A stretch of 64,000 nucleotides of DNA from NCBI RefSeq assembly GCF_004359515.1, contig NZ_SCWD01000001.1, positions 310,001 to 374,000 of the forward strand. Reading direction: 5' to 3'. The stretch is from Macrococcus carouselicus. Lineage in GTDB: Bacteria; Bacillota; Bacilli; Staphylococcales; Staphylococcaceae. The stretch's first letter is position 1; each line of letters opens with the position of its first letter. The translations under genes were made by a program, and so were the position numbers. Positions 37,718 to 47,389 of this stretch are shown here, one piece after another. The notes below the pieces were generated by a model that saw only the letters and a list, made by a program, of their open reading frames with translations, made no database searches and was not told the DNA's origin.

Positions 37718-38146
37718 ATGATATATGATGATCAGCTGTTCAATGTGCTGGATAAAGCTGACGAACTTAATAGGCTGATATTAGAGAGCATGCGTTATCA
37801 GCAGTATAGAGAAGATCAGCTGGAACTTCAGCAGAACAGGGAAGTGGATGAACTGAGAAGACAGGTGCTCAGACTGAAGGAGCGTTACGATGAAGTGATG
37901 CGTTTCGGTCGCTATCATCCGGACTATATGGAGACACTTCTCGCAACGAGACGTGCGAAGAAAGCCTATGACATGCATCCTGTTGTGGCAAAAGCCAAAA
38001 AAAGTGAGATGGAGCTGCAGACCTTGCTGGATGAAGTCCTTGTCATTGTCTCACGTGCCATCTCAACGGAAGTGAAAGTGGAAAGTGGAAATCCGTTCTT
38101 TACCACTGAACACAGCTGCAGTGGCGGCTGTTCCTGTTCAGCTTAG
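37718..38146 (+). CDS. ylbF: YlbF family regulator (RicF)
   Basis: A 142-residue helical protein of the YlbF/YmcA family. In Bacillus, RicF forms a complex with RicA and RicT that binds Fe-S clusters and promotes RNase Y-dependent mRNA processing, competence and biofilm formation. The C-terminal tail carries CSGGCSCSA, a Cys cluster fit for Fe-S binding. The central region is coiled-coil-like. It begins 13 bp after the CAP-associated gene. RicA and RicT homologues are not in the window. Confidence 0.9.
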   Translation: MIYDDQLFNVLDKADELNRLILESMRYQQYREDQLELQQNREVDELRRQVLRLKERYDEVMRFGRYHPDYMETLLATRRAKKAYDMHPVVAKAKKSEMELQTLLDEVLVIVSRAISTEVKVESGNPFFTTEHSCSGGCSCSA

Positions 38147-38158
38147 GAGATGCAGAAG

Positions 38159-38695
38159 ATGGATAAAAAGAAAGAGCGCAAGCTAAGAAAAGACTGGAAG
38201 AAACGCTATACCTTTTTTGAGCAACCAGTGGAACAGGTCTATCGTGTCGGGATTATGACCGGTCTTTATTTCAAGCAGTTTTCCCGTTATGCACAGAGCC
38301 TTGAAGTGCAGAAAAAGGTGCTCAGCATCGGCTGTTTCAACGGGGCACTGCTGAGTGCAATTGACCGCGAACAGCCGATTAAAGGTTATTATATCGACCA
38401 GGCACCGCGGAATATGCAGCAGGCGATTCATCTTTATCCGCACTTCTCCTATAAGCAGCTGAAACGTACACATATTCCTTACAAGGATAAGAAGTTTGAC
38501 TGTGTGTATGTCAGCATTCCTCTCCATCTTTTCTATGAGCCGGAAGACCTGCTTGCAGAACTGATCCGGACAAGCCGCTCCTTCGTCATCTTTGATCTGA
38601 AGCGGTATGACTGGGCGCCTGTAATGATAACGGCCGGCCTGCTGCCTGAAGTGGAGACGGAGCGCGCCATTCGCTACTATAAGGTCAGTCTATAA
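38159..38695 (+). CDS. Predicted SAM-dependent methyltransferase, class I-like
   Basis: A 178-residue protein with a very basic N-terminus (KKKERKLRKDWKKR). A Rossmann-like methyltransferase core is suggested by VLSIGCFNGALLSAID near residue 52 (motif I variant), YYIDQAPRN near 80 (acidic end of beta-2) and FDCVYVSIPLHLF near 113 (motif IV region). The canonical GxGxG is altered to GCFNG, so binding of SAM is not certain. Start at 38159 is chosen over 38150 because GGAG abuts the latter. Target unknown; a nucleic-acid or phosphate-rich target is only a guess from the basic N-terminus. Confidence 0.65.
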   Translation: MDKKKERKLRKDWKKRYTFFEQPVEQVYRVGIMTGLYFKQFSRYAQSLEVQKKVLSIGCFNGALLSAIDREQPIKGYYIDQAPRNMQQAIHLYPHFSYKQLKRTHIPYKDKKFDCVYVSIPLHLFYEPEDLLAELIRTSRSFVIFDLKRYDWAPVMITAGLLPEVETERAIRYYKVSL

Positions 38696-38758
38696 AAAAG
38701 TTGATTATTGTCAGATCATCTGATAAAGTTGATTTATTCTAAGAAGAGGTGCATGAAC

Positions 38759-38803
38759 ATGAAGAAACTGATGACACAACTGAATGGTTGGCAACTGTCA
38801 TAG
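38759..38803 (+). CDS. Candidate 14-residue leader peptide with a Trp codon
   Basis: A very short reading frame, MKKLMTQLNGWQLS, lies at the head of the NSS transporter leader. AGAGGTG sits 7 nt before the ATG at 38759; another in-frame ATG lies at 38753. The single Trp codon (38789-38791) is four codons before the stop. Length and the late Trp resemble TrpL of E. coli (also 14 residues), though only one Trp is present here. Directly after the stop begins a ladder of alternative hairpins and a terminator. Translation is inferred, not shown. Confidence 0.55.
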   Translation: MKKLMTQLNGWQLS

Positions 38804-38804
38804 G

Positions 38805-38926
38805 ACTTATATCCGTCATAGATATAAGTCATCTATGACGGTCTCTTCATGATGATATCGTGAGGCCGTGTAATATACATCGGCTTCTTTTTTTCGGCCT
38901 ATGTATAGACATAGGCCGTTTTTTTT
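38805..38926 (+). promoter_or_regulatory. Attenuator-like leader with alternating hairpins before the NSS transporter
   Basis: Five successive helices share strands pairwise. 1:2 is ACTTATATC (38805-38813) with GATATAAGT (38821-38829). 2:3 is CCGTCATAG (38813-38821) with CTATGACGG (38833-38841). 3:4 is ACGGTCTC (38838-38845) with GAGGCCGT (38862-38869), one G-U. 4:5 is AGGCCG (38863-38868) with CGGCCT (38895-38900). 5:6 is the terminator. 1:2, 3:4 and 5:6 can coexist; 2:3 and 4:5 exclude them. This is the logic of ribosome-mediated attenuation. Confidence 0.7.
38895..38926 (+). terminator. Intrinsic terminator in the NSS transporter leader
   Basis: A perfect 10-bp stem (CGGCCTATGT / ACATAGGCCG) with loop ATAG followed by T8, located 27 bp before the NSS start codon, so it would stop transcription before the gene. 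Confidence 0.95.
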
Positions 38927-38953
38927 AGGACAAAAAATAATGGAGGTTTTACT

Positions 38954-40291
38954 ATGGAAAAACGCGCATCATGGAACTCAAAAATTGGATTTATACTGGC
39001 CAGTGCCGGCTCAGCTATCGGTCTCGGTGCCATCTGGAAATTTCCATATGTCATAGCGGCCAATGGTGGTGGTGCCTTTTTATTCATCTTTATTATCTTC
39101 ACGTTACTGATCGGCTTCCCGCTGCTGCTGGCTGAATTCGTGATCGGCCGGCATGGAGAGACGAACAGTACGCAGGCCTTCAGTAAAGTCACGGGCAGAA
39201 AAATCTTTGATATCATCGGTCATTTAGGTAATATCGGTGTCTTCCTGCTGCTCAGCTTCTACAGTGTTATCGGCGGCTGGATCCTTCTCTATGTCATCCG
39301 GACATTATATGCTCTTCTGCCCGGCAGCGGGACAACTGAGTATGATGAACTGTTCGGCATGCTGATCAGTCAGCCGCTTTATGCGCTTTTGGGGCAGTTT
39401 ACCTTTATCGCACTGACTGCTCTGATTGTTATGGCTGGAATAGAGAAGGGGATTGAACGCGCATCTAAAGCGATGATGCCGCTCCTCTTCATCTTCTTTA
39501 TGATCATGATCATCCGCTCAGTGACACTGCCCGGCAGCATGGCGGGTATCAGCTATTTTCTGAAGCCTGATTTCACGTCACTGAACGGAGACAGCATTCT
39601 GTTCGCGCTCGGTCAGTCGTTCTTCTCCTTATCCGTCGGCTTCGGCGGTATGCTTACGTATGCATCGTACTTGAAGAAGGATGCGGATTTAGTGCAGTCA
39701 GGTATCACGGTCGTCGGTCTGAATATTCTGGTGACGATATTAGCGGGTCTGGCCATCTTCCCGGCGACAGCAGCCCTGGATATCGATAATGCAGAAGGTC
39801 CGGGGCTGCTCTTTGTCGTGCTGCCTTATGTCTTTGATCAGCTGCCGCTCGGTCAGCTGTTCTATCTGATTTTCCTGCTGCTCTTTCTGTTTGCGGCGAT
39901 CACCTCTGCCATCAACCTGATGGAGATCAATGTCTCGAATGCCATGAAAGGGGATGACACGAAACGAAGACGGTCAGTCGTGATCGTATCCTTGCTGCTG
40001 TTTATAGTGGGTATCCCTGCTGCCTTATCATTCGGTGTGCTCGCAGATACGAAGTTCCTGGCCGGTACGTTCTTTGATAACACGGATTATCTTGTATCAA
40101 ATATACTGCTGCCGATCGGTGCCCTGGCATTTTCACTCTTTACAGGATATGTGCTGGACAAACGCATTGCGGAGGACGAAATGGTGATAGACGGGAAGTA
40201 TCGTGGATTATTCAAGGTATGGACCGCGCTGCTGAGATATGTTATTCCTTTAGTCATCATAGTGGTTATGGGGTCGCTATTGTTTAAATAG
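38954..40291 (+). CDS. Neurotransmitter:sodium symporter family amino-acid transporter
   Basis: A 445-residue sodium-coupled transporter of the NSS/SNF family with 11 helices, the typical prokaryotic form (MhsT/TnaT-like). The unwound first helix with Na+ and substrate ligands reads GSAIGLGAIWKFPYV near residues 15-29, and helix 6 region LGQSFFSLSVGFGGMLTYA near 219-237. NSS proteins of this type carry tryptophan and other hydrophobic amino acids. The Trp-containing leader peptide upstream favours tryptophan, by inference. TGGAGG lies 8 bp before the ATG. The gene appears to be under transcription attenuation. Confidence 0.92.
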   Translation: MEKRASWNSKIGFILASAGSAIGLGAIWKFPYVIAANGGGAFLFIFIIFTLLIGFPLLLAEFVIGRHGETNSTQAFSKVTGRKIFDIIGHLGNIGVFLLLSFYSVIGGWILLYVIRTLYALLPGSGTTEYDELFGMLISQPLYALLGQFTFIALTALIVMAGIEKGIERASKAMMPLLFIFFMIMIIRSVTLPGSMAGISYFLKPDFTSLNGDSILFALGQSFFSLSVGFGGMLTYASYLKKDADLVQSGITVVGLNILVTILAGLAIFPATAALDIDNAEGPGLLFVVLPYVFDQLPLGQLFYLIFLLLFLFAAITSAINLMEINVSNAMKGDDTKRRRSVVIVSLLLFIVGIPAALSFGVLADTKFLAGTFFDNTDYLVSNILLPIGALAFSLFTGYVLDKRIAEDEMVIDGKYRGLFKVWTALLRYVIPLVIIVVMGSLLFK

Positions 40292-40351
40292 AAAGAGGGA
40301 CGATATCCAGGATTTATCGCTCATAGCGCAGTGACACGCGCCAATACAAAA

Positions 40352-40377
40352 AAGGCATCGCATGATTGCGATGCCTT
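40352..40377. terminator. Terminator between NSS gene and mprF
   Basis: An 11-bp stem (AAGGCATCGCA / TGCGATGCCTT) with loop TGAT. On the minus strand it is followed by T6, so it mainly ends the mprF transcript; on the plus strand the tail is weaker. Confidence 0.88.
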
Positions 40378-40378
40378 C

Positions 40379-42874
40379 TTATTTCTGGTTGATGGTCTTA
40401 CCGATTCTGACCAGGTTCCACACCAATGAGGTATAGGTCCGGTAGACGACATAACGTTCATTCCATTCCGGGTTATACTTCTGCTTATATTTTCTTAAGC
40501 CCTGGAAGCTGTACAGATTGTTGAAATGAGTGAAGACATGACCCGCGATCCGCTCACGCGCGTAGCCATAGCGGTTCTGTCCGACATTTGATAATGTCGC
40601 CATACCCATATTGAAGTAATGGTAACCCTGTTCCTGAGAATAGAGCAGCATATTGAGATAGAGGGCGTCCATCGCCGGTATGTCCAGTTCGGGCAGCCAG
40701 CGGATCAGGTCGACGGACAGCGTGCTGTTATAATTTGTCGGCATCAGTGTGCTGAAGGCGACGACACCCGTATGATCACGCAGCACGGCAATCGGTGCGC
40801 GTTCCAGGTAATGGCGCTGGAAGGCACCGACAGAGAAGTGCATCTCATGTTTACCGTTCAGCCACTGGTCACTGACCGTCTTCAGTTCAGCAATGAAGTC
40901 ATCCGAGAACGGCGGCTCCTCGATACTGAAGGTATAGCCTTCCTTATCAAGCTTGTTCATCGTTGCGCGGAAGGCACGCTGTTTCTTGCCGCTGATCGTG
41001 AAATCCTGCAGGGGAATCAGTGCCTCTTCGCCGATCTTGAAGAAGTGATTGCCGAACTGATGATAGAGCGACAGATATTTTGACTGGACCTGGTAGAAGA
41101 TGACGTCACAGCCGATGAAGAATGCCTTGTCGTAAAAATCCATCAGCAGCGCCTCGAAATGTTCTGCGTTACCGACCGGGTCCCCCATGATGATGCAGGC
41201 GTTTTTTGTCTTATGGAACATCACAAATGCATCGCGTTCCTCGTTTACGAAAAACTGTTTGTCACCGGTGAACGCGAGGTGGCTGACGTAACTGCCGCCG
41301 TATGTACTGATGATATGCTTGATCTCGTCCTCGCTTACGTCCTGATAAAGCAGTTCATTATATTTACGGCCGTAGTAATAGGTGATAGCACCGCTTATTA
41401 TGAGGAAGAGCAGCAAAGTCAGCCACGTCAGTCTGCCGATCAGTGTCTCGTCAAATTGAGTGGCTGTATGAGGGTAGATTTCAAGCATATCAATCGTCAC
41501 CCAGTGATTGATGAATAACAGGGCGAATATCAAGGCGAGACTGACGCCCAGTTTAAGGGGTGTCAGGCTGCGTTTGACTGAGGTGGTCCGCTGGTATTTG
41601 TAGACCAGCAGTGCAAGAATGGTAGACAGCCAGATATAGGAGATGATCGTACCGTAAGACAGAAATGTCGTCACGAGCAGAATGATTGTCGACAGAATGC
41701 TGAGCATCGTCGCCCGCTTAGTGCCATGCATCACACCGTTCGCATTGACAAGCAGCATCAGACTTGCAGCTACGTGAAAGATGATGACGACTGAATAATA
41801 CGTATGGCGGTTCTCAGCGATTGCATCGTAGACGATCAGAAAATGGTTGAAATAATAGACGAGACTGGTGATGATAGTGAGCAGTGCAGCGATCAGTCCT
41901 GAGAACTGATACGACGATGCCTTCTGCAGTGAACGGATAAACGAGCCGGTCATCGCAGCTGAACTGAGTATCTTGTTGTCCTCGATATAGGATTTCGCCG
42001 TCTCTCTGTACTCAAAGGCTGCGAGGAACAGGGCGACCAGCATCGGAAAGAAATAATAAATAGTGCGGTACAACAGGAGCACCAGGACACTTTTCTCCTG
42101 ACTGACACCGAACGACTGCAGGCCGGCCAGCATGACGACATCAAAGGCACCGAGTCCGCCGGGCACCATACTGATGACACCGGATAATGATGCGATGATG
42201 AACAGGCCTGCCAGGGCAGTCAGCGGGATATGGATATTCAGCTCAGTCAGAATGAAATAAAAGAGCAGAATGACCGCGAGCCAGTCAATTATGGAGACGA
42301 GCGTAAAGCTGATGCCAAGAAAACGTGCGCCTTTCTTGATCGGTCGTATCACCGATGATATCAGAAAGAGTGGGGCATAAATACAGGCGAACAGCACGAT
42401 CCAGTTGCCATAAGGAATGGCTGTGATATTGATAAAGCTGTAAGCTAGATAGCAGAGGACACTGAGTCCGCTGAGTGTCGATAACAGCAGCAGACTGATT
42501 CCCCGCTTCATCGGCTCATATTCAGGCGTTCTCGACTGATACTGAAATAACCGCAGACCGGCACCGAACAGACCGCCGAAGCCGAGAATATTGTTCATAG
42601 CGTTCGTAATGAAGCTGATCGGCAGGAGGCGACGCAGCGGGATAGCCACATTCAGGTTACGGGTCAGCACATAATCATAGAGTGACAGCGTCAGCACCGT
42701 TAAAAGACCCGCCGCAATCAGCAGCAGGAAGTTCATCGTCGGCATTGCCCGGAATAAACTGATGGTCTCCTTGAAGTCTACATGGGAGAGCTCACGTGAC
42801 AATAGGATCATCGCCGCCATAAAGAAAAGAAACATAAAAATCGTTTTGACATAGGAGAGTAATCGGGAATTCAT
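40379..42874 (-). CDS. mprF: Phosphatidylglycerol lysyltransferase / flippase MprF
   Basis: MprF, 831 residues, makes lysyl-phosphatidylglycerol from lysyl-tRNA and flips it outward, giving resistance to cationic antimicrobial peptides. The N-terminal flippase domain (about 1-320) and the following membrane region give around 13-14 helices; VPGGLGAFDVVMLAGLQSFG near residue 235 is typical. The C-terminal cytoplasmic synthase (about 500-831) has GNHFFKIGEEALIPLQDF near 615. Its ATG overlaps the stop of the C39-like gene by 4 bases (ATGA), so the two are translated together. Confidence 0.96.
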   Translation of the reverse strand: MNSRLLSYVKTIFMFLFFMAAMILLSRELSHVDFKETISLFRAMPTMNFLLLIAAGLLTVLTLSLYDYVLTRNLNVAIPLRRLLPISFITNAMNNILGFGGLFGAGLRLFQYQSRTPEYEPMKRGISLLLLSTLSGLSVLCYLAYSFINITAIPYGNWIVLFACIYAPLFLISSVIRPIKKGARFLGISFTLVSIIDWLAVILLFYFILTELNIHIPLTALAGLFIIASLSGVISMVPGGLGAFDVVMLAGLQSFGVSQEKSVLVLLLYRTIYYFFPMLVALFLAAFEYRETAKSYIEDNKILSSAAMTGSFIRSLQKASSYQFSGLIAALLTIITSLVYYFNHFLIVYDAIAENRHTYYSVVIIFHVAASLMLLVNANGVMHGTKRATMLSILSTIILLVTTFLSYGTIISYIWLSTILALLVYKYQRTTSVKRSLTPLKLGVSLALIFALLFINHWVTIDMLEIYPHTATQFDETLIGRLTWLTLLLFLIISGAITYYYGRKYNELLYQDVSEDEIKHIISTYGGSYVSHLAFTGDKQFFVNEERDAFVMFHKTKNACIIMGDPVGNAEHFEALLMDFYDKAFFIGCDVIFYQVQSKYLSLYHQFGNHFFKIGEEALIPLQDFTISGKKQRAFRATMNKLDKEGYTFSIEEPPFSDDFIAELKTVSDQWLNGKHEMHFSVGAFQRHYLERAPIAVLRDHTGVVAFSTLMPTNYNSTLSVDLIRWLPELDIPAMDALYLNMLLYSQEQGYHYFNMGMATLSNVGQNRYGYARERIAGHVFTHFNNLYSFQGLRKYKQKYNPEWNERYVVYRTYTSLVWNLVRIGKTINQK

Positions 42875-43473
42875 TGGACACCTTCTTTTTTGTAGATACA
42901 GAGTCTGCCCGGCTCGTCAAAGCTTTTACTATAACGCCGTTTAGTCATCTTCATGATCTGATTGCGGCTCGGGAAGAGAGCCGGCAGCAGGAGAGGGCCG
43001 ATTTTCATCCACAGAGGATCGATATAGTAATAGAAGTCATCATCATAGCCGATAAGCAGGGTGATATGGATATTGCTGACCCACTGCCGTCTGCCGTCTG
43101 AAGTTATGAAATCACGCTTCAATGCAGGGAAACCGAGATGAGTATGATAGACGATCACCGGCTGATCCTGATCAAGCACCGCCTCAAGTTCCGGCAGACT
43201 GGCGCCTGTCCCGTCCATCACTGACTGATCGAACTGTTTCAGATAAGGCACGAAGGCGGCCGGGAAGATGGTCTGATGACTGTCCCAGCTGATCTTTGAC
43301 GGATGACCGACATAGCCCTTCTCGGGATTGGAGTCGTGTTTCGGCCAGTGTTTCATCAGTGCGGCGGCACTGACACCGTTCTGCAGCATCATGCTGGCCG
43401 CCACGCCTTCACAGCCCATGATCATCGGTTTCGGATACCACTGACTCTGTGGTTCTACTGGAATTAATTTCAT
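42871..43473 (-). CDS. C39-like (peptidase_C39_2) cysteine peptidase family protein
   Basis: A 200-residue papain-fold protein. The catalytic Cys lies in MGCEGVAASMML (Cys21), and the His/Asp pair follows in NIHITLLIGYDDDFYYYIDP near residues 135-152. There is no obvious secretion signal or membrane helix, unlike most extracellular C39_2 proteins, so it may be cytoplasmic. It shares a 4-base overlap with mprF and is the first gene of that transcript. The family includes peptidases and inactive relatives; the substrate is unknown. Confidence 0.8.
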   Translation of the reverse strand: MKLIPVEPQSQWYPKPMIMGCEGVAASMMLQNGVSAAALMKHWPKHDSNPEKGYVGHPSKISWDSHQTIFPAAFVPYLKQFDQSVMDGTGASLPELEAVLDQDQPVIVYHTHLGFPALKRDFITSDGRRQWVSNIHITLLIGYDDDFYYYIDPLWMKIGPLLLPALFPSRNQIMKMTKRRYSKSFDEPGRLCIYKKEGVQ

Positions 43474-43534
43474 GGAAAACCGCCTCGCTTAATAATATAA
43501 ATTAAGTGTTAAAAAATTACAAACGACGACTAAA

Positions 43535-43561
43535 AAATCGTGCAGATCATCTGCACGATTT
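43535..43561 (-). terminator. Terminator-type palindrome between ugpQ-like and C39-like genes
   Basis: A 12-bp perfect stem (AAATCGTGCAGA and complement), loop TCA. On the minus strand the U6 tail follows, ending the glycerophosphodiesterase transcript before the C39-mprF pair. Confidence 0.9.
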
Positions 43562-43565
43562 CAGT

Positions 43566-44477
43566 CTATTTTCTGTATCTTTCCTTGATCAGGTGATAGG
43601 CCAGGTCAGGTCGGTCGGTGACGAGGGTATGTGCCCCTTTCTGCAGCAGGTCATCCATCTCGTCGATACTGTTGATGACCCAGTACCCGGCGGCGATGTT
43701 ATGACTTTCCAGAAAGCGCATCCACTTCGCGCTGTCGAGGCGGATGCCCTGGTACTGAACCGGAATCTGGAATGTGCTCGCTGCCGGCTGGTAAAGATGC
43801 CCGTAACCACTTATATAAAGAAGATAGGCCTTATAGACTTCATCGACACCTGCACCCACTGCGACACGCTGATTGATATCAGCGAAACGAGCGATCTGAA
43901 CGTCATGGAAGCTGGTCACGAGCACGCGGTCCGCGGCGTTCAGCTCAGTGATCACTTTGTTTAACAGTGCAGGTACTCGCTCACCTGAAGGGGTGGCCGG
44001 TCTGTCTTTGATGTCGATATTGAGACGCATCTCGGGGAATGCCGTGATCAGTTCTCTCAGTGTCACGATTTTCGCATCCTGATGCCCGCGGAAAGGATAG
44101 TCGCCGTTGATATCCTTGAAATGATAGCCGAAATCGAGCTGACGTAGTTCGTCAAGTGTAAGGTCTGAGATGAGGCCGGTACCTTCTGACACGCGGTCAA
44201 CGTAAGCGTCATGGAAGACGACGATCTCATCGTCCTTCGTCACCCGGATATCAATCTCAAAGCCATCGACCTCGAGGTGCGCTGCCTCCTTGAAGGCGGC
44301 CATCGTATTTTCCGGTGCCAGCTTCATCCCGCCGCGGTGTGCAAAGACGTACGGCGCACGGCCTGTGAAGTAAGGTCTGATTGCCCGCTTCTCTGTCCGG
44401 GTGAGCGCCTTTGAGACCGCGATGCTTGTTGCGTACGCGGCAGCAAGCGTCACGGTGGTTCTGATTATTCTATTCAT
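43566..44477 (-). CDS. Glycerophosphodiester phosphodiesterase family protein
   Basis: A 303-residue GDPD-family enzyme. A short N-terminal hydrophobic segment (residues 5-25) suggests an anchored or exported form. The catalytic region AHRGGMKLAPENT lies near residues 51-63, EIDIRVTKDDEIVVFHD near 83-99 (metal ligands and second catalytic His) and NIDIKD near 164. It hydrolyses glycerophosphodiesters, including products of phospholipid or teichoic acid turnover; exact substrate unknown. Confidence 0.9.
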   Translation of the reverse strand: MNRIIRTTVTLAAAYATSIAVSKALTRTEKRAIRPYFTGRAPYVFAHRGGMKLAPENTMAAFKEAAHLEVDGFEIDIRVTKDDEIVVFHDAYVDRVSEGTGLISDLTLDELRQLDFGYHFKDINGDYPFRGHQDAKIVTLRELITAFPEMRLNIDIKDRPATPSGERVPALLNKVITELNAADRVLVTSFHDVQIARFADINQRVAVGAGVDEVYKAYLLYISGYGHLYQPAASTFQIPVQYQGIRLDSAKWMRFLESHNIAAGYWVINSIDEMDDLLQKGAHTLVTDRPDLAYHLIKERYRK

Positions 44478-44564
44478 ATTCAGTCCTCCTGATTGTGTTG
44501 ATACATTTTATTTTAGCAAATATCATGATACTATAAAAGAAACTGGGATAACGAGGTTTTTAAG

Positions 44565-44798
44565 ATGACATTAACGCCAAGAACGAACTTGATCATACAT
44601 ATGAAAAGCAGCAAGAATGAACGGCAGCTCCGCAAATACGGTCATATCGTCTATTTCAATCGTAAAGACCGGTGGCTGTCACTCTATATTGACACAGAGA
44701 AACTGGATGAGGTGCTCACCCAGCTGTCACGCCTGAAGTATGTGCTGGACGTGGAGGTCTCACCTTATCAGACGCTTGAACGTCATTACGAATCATGA
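44565..44798 (+). CDS. ylbG: YlbG family protein (DUF2129)
   Basis: A 77-residue cytoplasmic protein with the family pattern HIVYFNRKDRWLSLYID near residues 27-43 and a basic N-terminal half. It is divergent from the glycerophosphodiesterase gene. In most Firmicutes ylbF and ylbG are near neighbours; here about 6.4 kb separates them. A TACTATAAA-like -10 precedes the gene. Its 3' end overlaps the convergent gene by 6 bp. Function unknown. Confidence 0.88.
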   Translation: MTLTPRTNLIIHMKSSKNERQLRKYGHIVYFNRKDRWLSLYIDTEKLDEVLTQLSRLKYVLDVEVSPYQTLERHYES

Positions 44799-45182
44799 CA
44801 ATGGTGGCAGCTGTCTCTGCAGTCTGAGGACGCCGGTCAGGTAGTTATAGAAGAGCTCACGCTCGTGGAAGTAATGAATTGCCTTGATTTCATACTCCAG
44901 GAACGGCAGCTCATATCGGCCGGCCCACTCTCTGATGAAGTCGAAGCGCTTGTTGGATACCGGATAAGGATAAGGCAGTGACTCAAACGTGGAATAGATG
45001 CCCTGAAAATGACCTTGACGGGTCGGATTCATGATGACGAGGATGCTTGTCTTCGGCTCCTGTTCAAGCGTGGTGTGCAGGGCGACAACACTGCGGATGC
45101 GTTCATGATTGTAGTGGATGAGTTCCTCGAATTCAAAGAAATCACTGTAGCCGGGTCCGAGTTCGATAAATGATTGTGACAT
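44793..45182 (-). CDS. Conserved hypothetical protein (DUF7147-like)
   Basis: A 129-residue soluble protein with the conserved opening MSQSFIELGPGYSDFFEF and a central block ILVIMNPTRQGHFQGIYSTF. This looks like the family sometimes misannotated as methylthioribose kinase and now treated as a domain of unknown function. The start at 45182 follows AAAGGAG. It ends by overlapping ylbG by 6 bp and is divergent from rsmD. Function unknown. Confidence 0.72.
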   Translation of the reverse strand: MSQSFIELGPGYSDFFEFEELIHYNHERIRSVVALHTTLEQEPKTSILVIMNPTRQGHFQGIYSTFESLPYPYPVSNKRFDFIREWAGRYELPFLEYEIKAIHYFHERELFYNYLTGVLRLQRQLPPLS

Positions 45183-45212
45183 ATTCAAATCTCCTTTTAG
45201 GTAGGTGTAAGT

Positions 45213-47266
<2,054 letters not shown>

Positions 47267-47330
47267 TGAATTTACCTCCCGTAGTCGTTATAATGAACAT
47301 TGTAGCAGAATTTGCTGTTAAGAAAAAATC

Positions 47331-47360
47331 TTGACAAAGTATATAGTTTGACGTTAAAAT
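47331..47360 (+). promoter_or_regulatory. Promoter of the DUF177-rpmF operon
   Basis: TTGACA (47331-47336), an 18-bp spacer and TAAAAT (47355-47360), giving a start about 20 bp before the ribosome site. This is the strongest -35 match seen in the window. Confidence 0.75.
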
Positions 47361-47389
47361 AAATTTTGTGTTTGTAAGAGGTGAAACCT

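Noticed and set aside
38696-38953. T-box or known riboswitch as the cause of the NSS leader structure
   Set aside because: No T-box core (GGTGG.ACCGCG type) and none of the aptamer motifs I know were seen; the structure is better explained by alternating hairpins plus a leader ORF.
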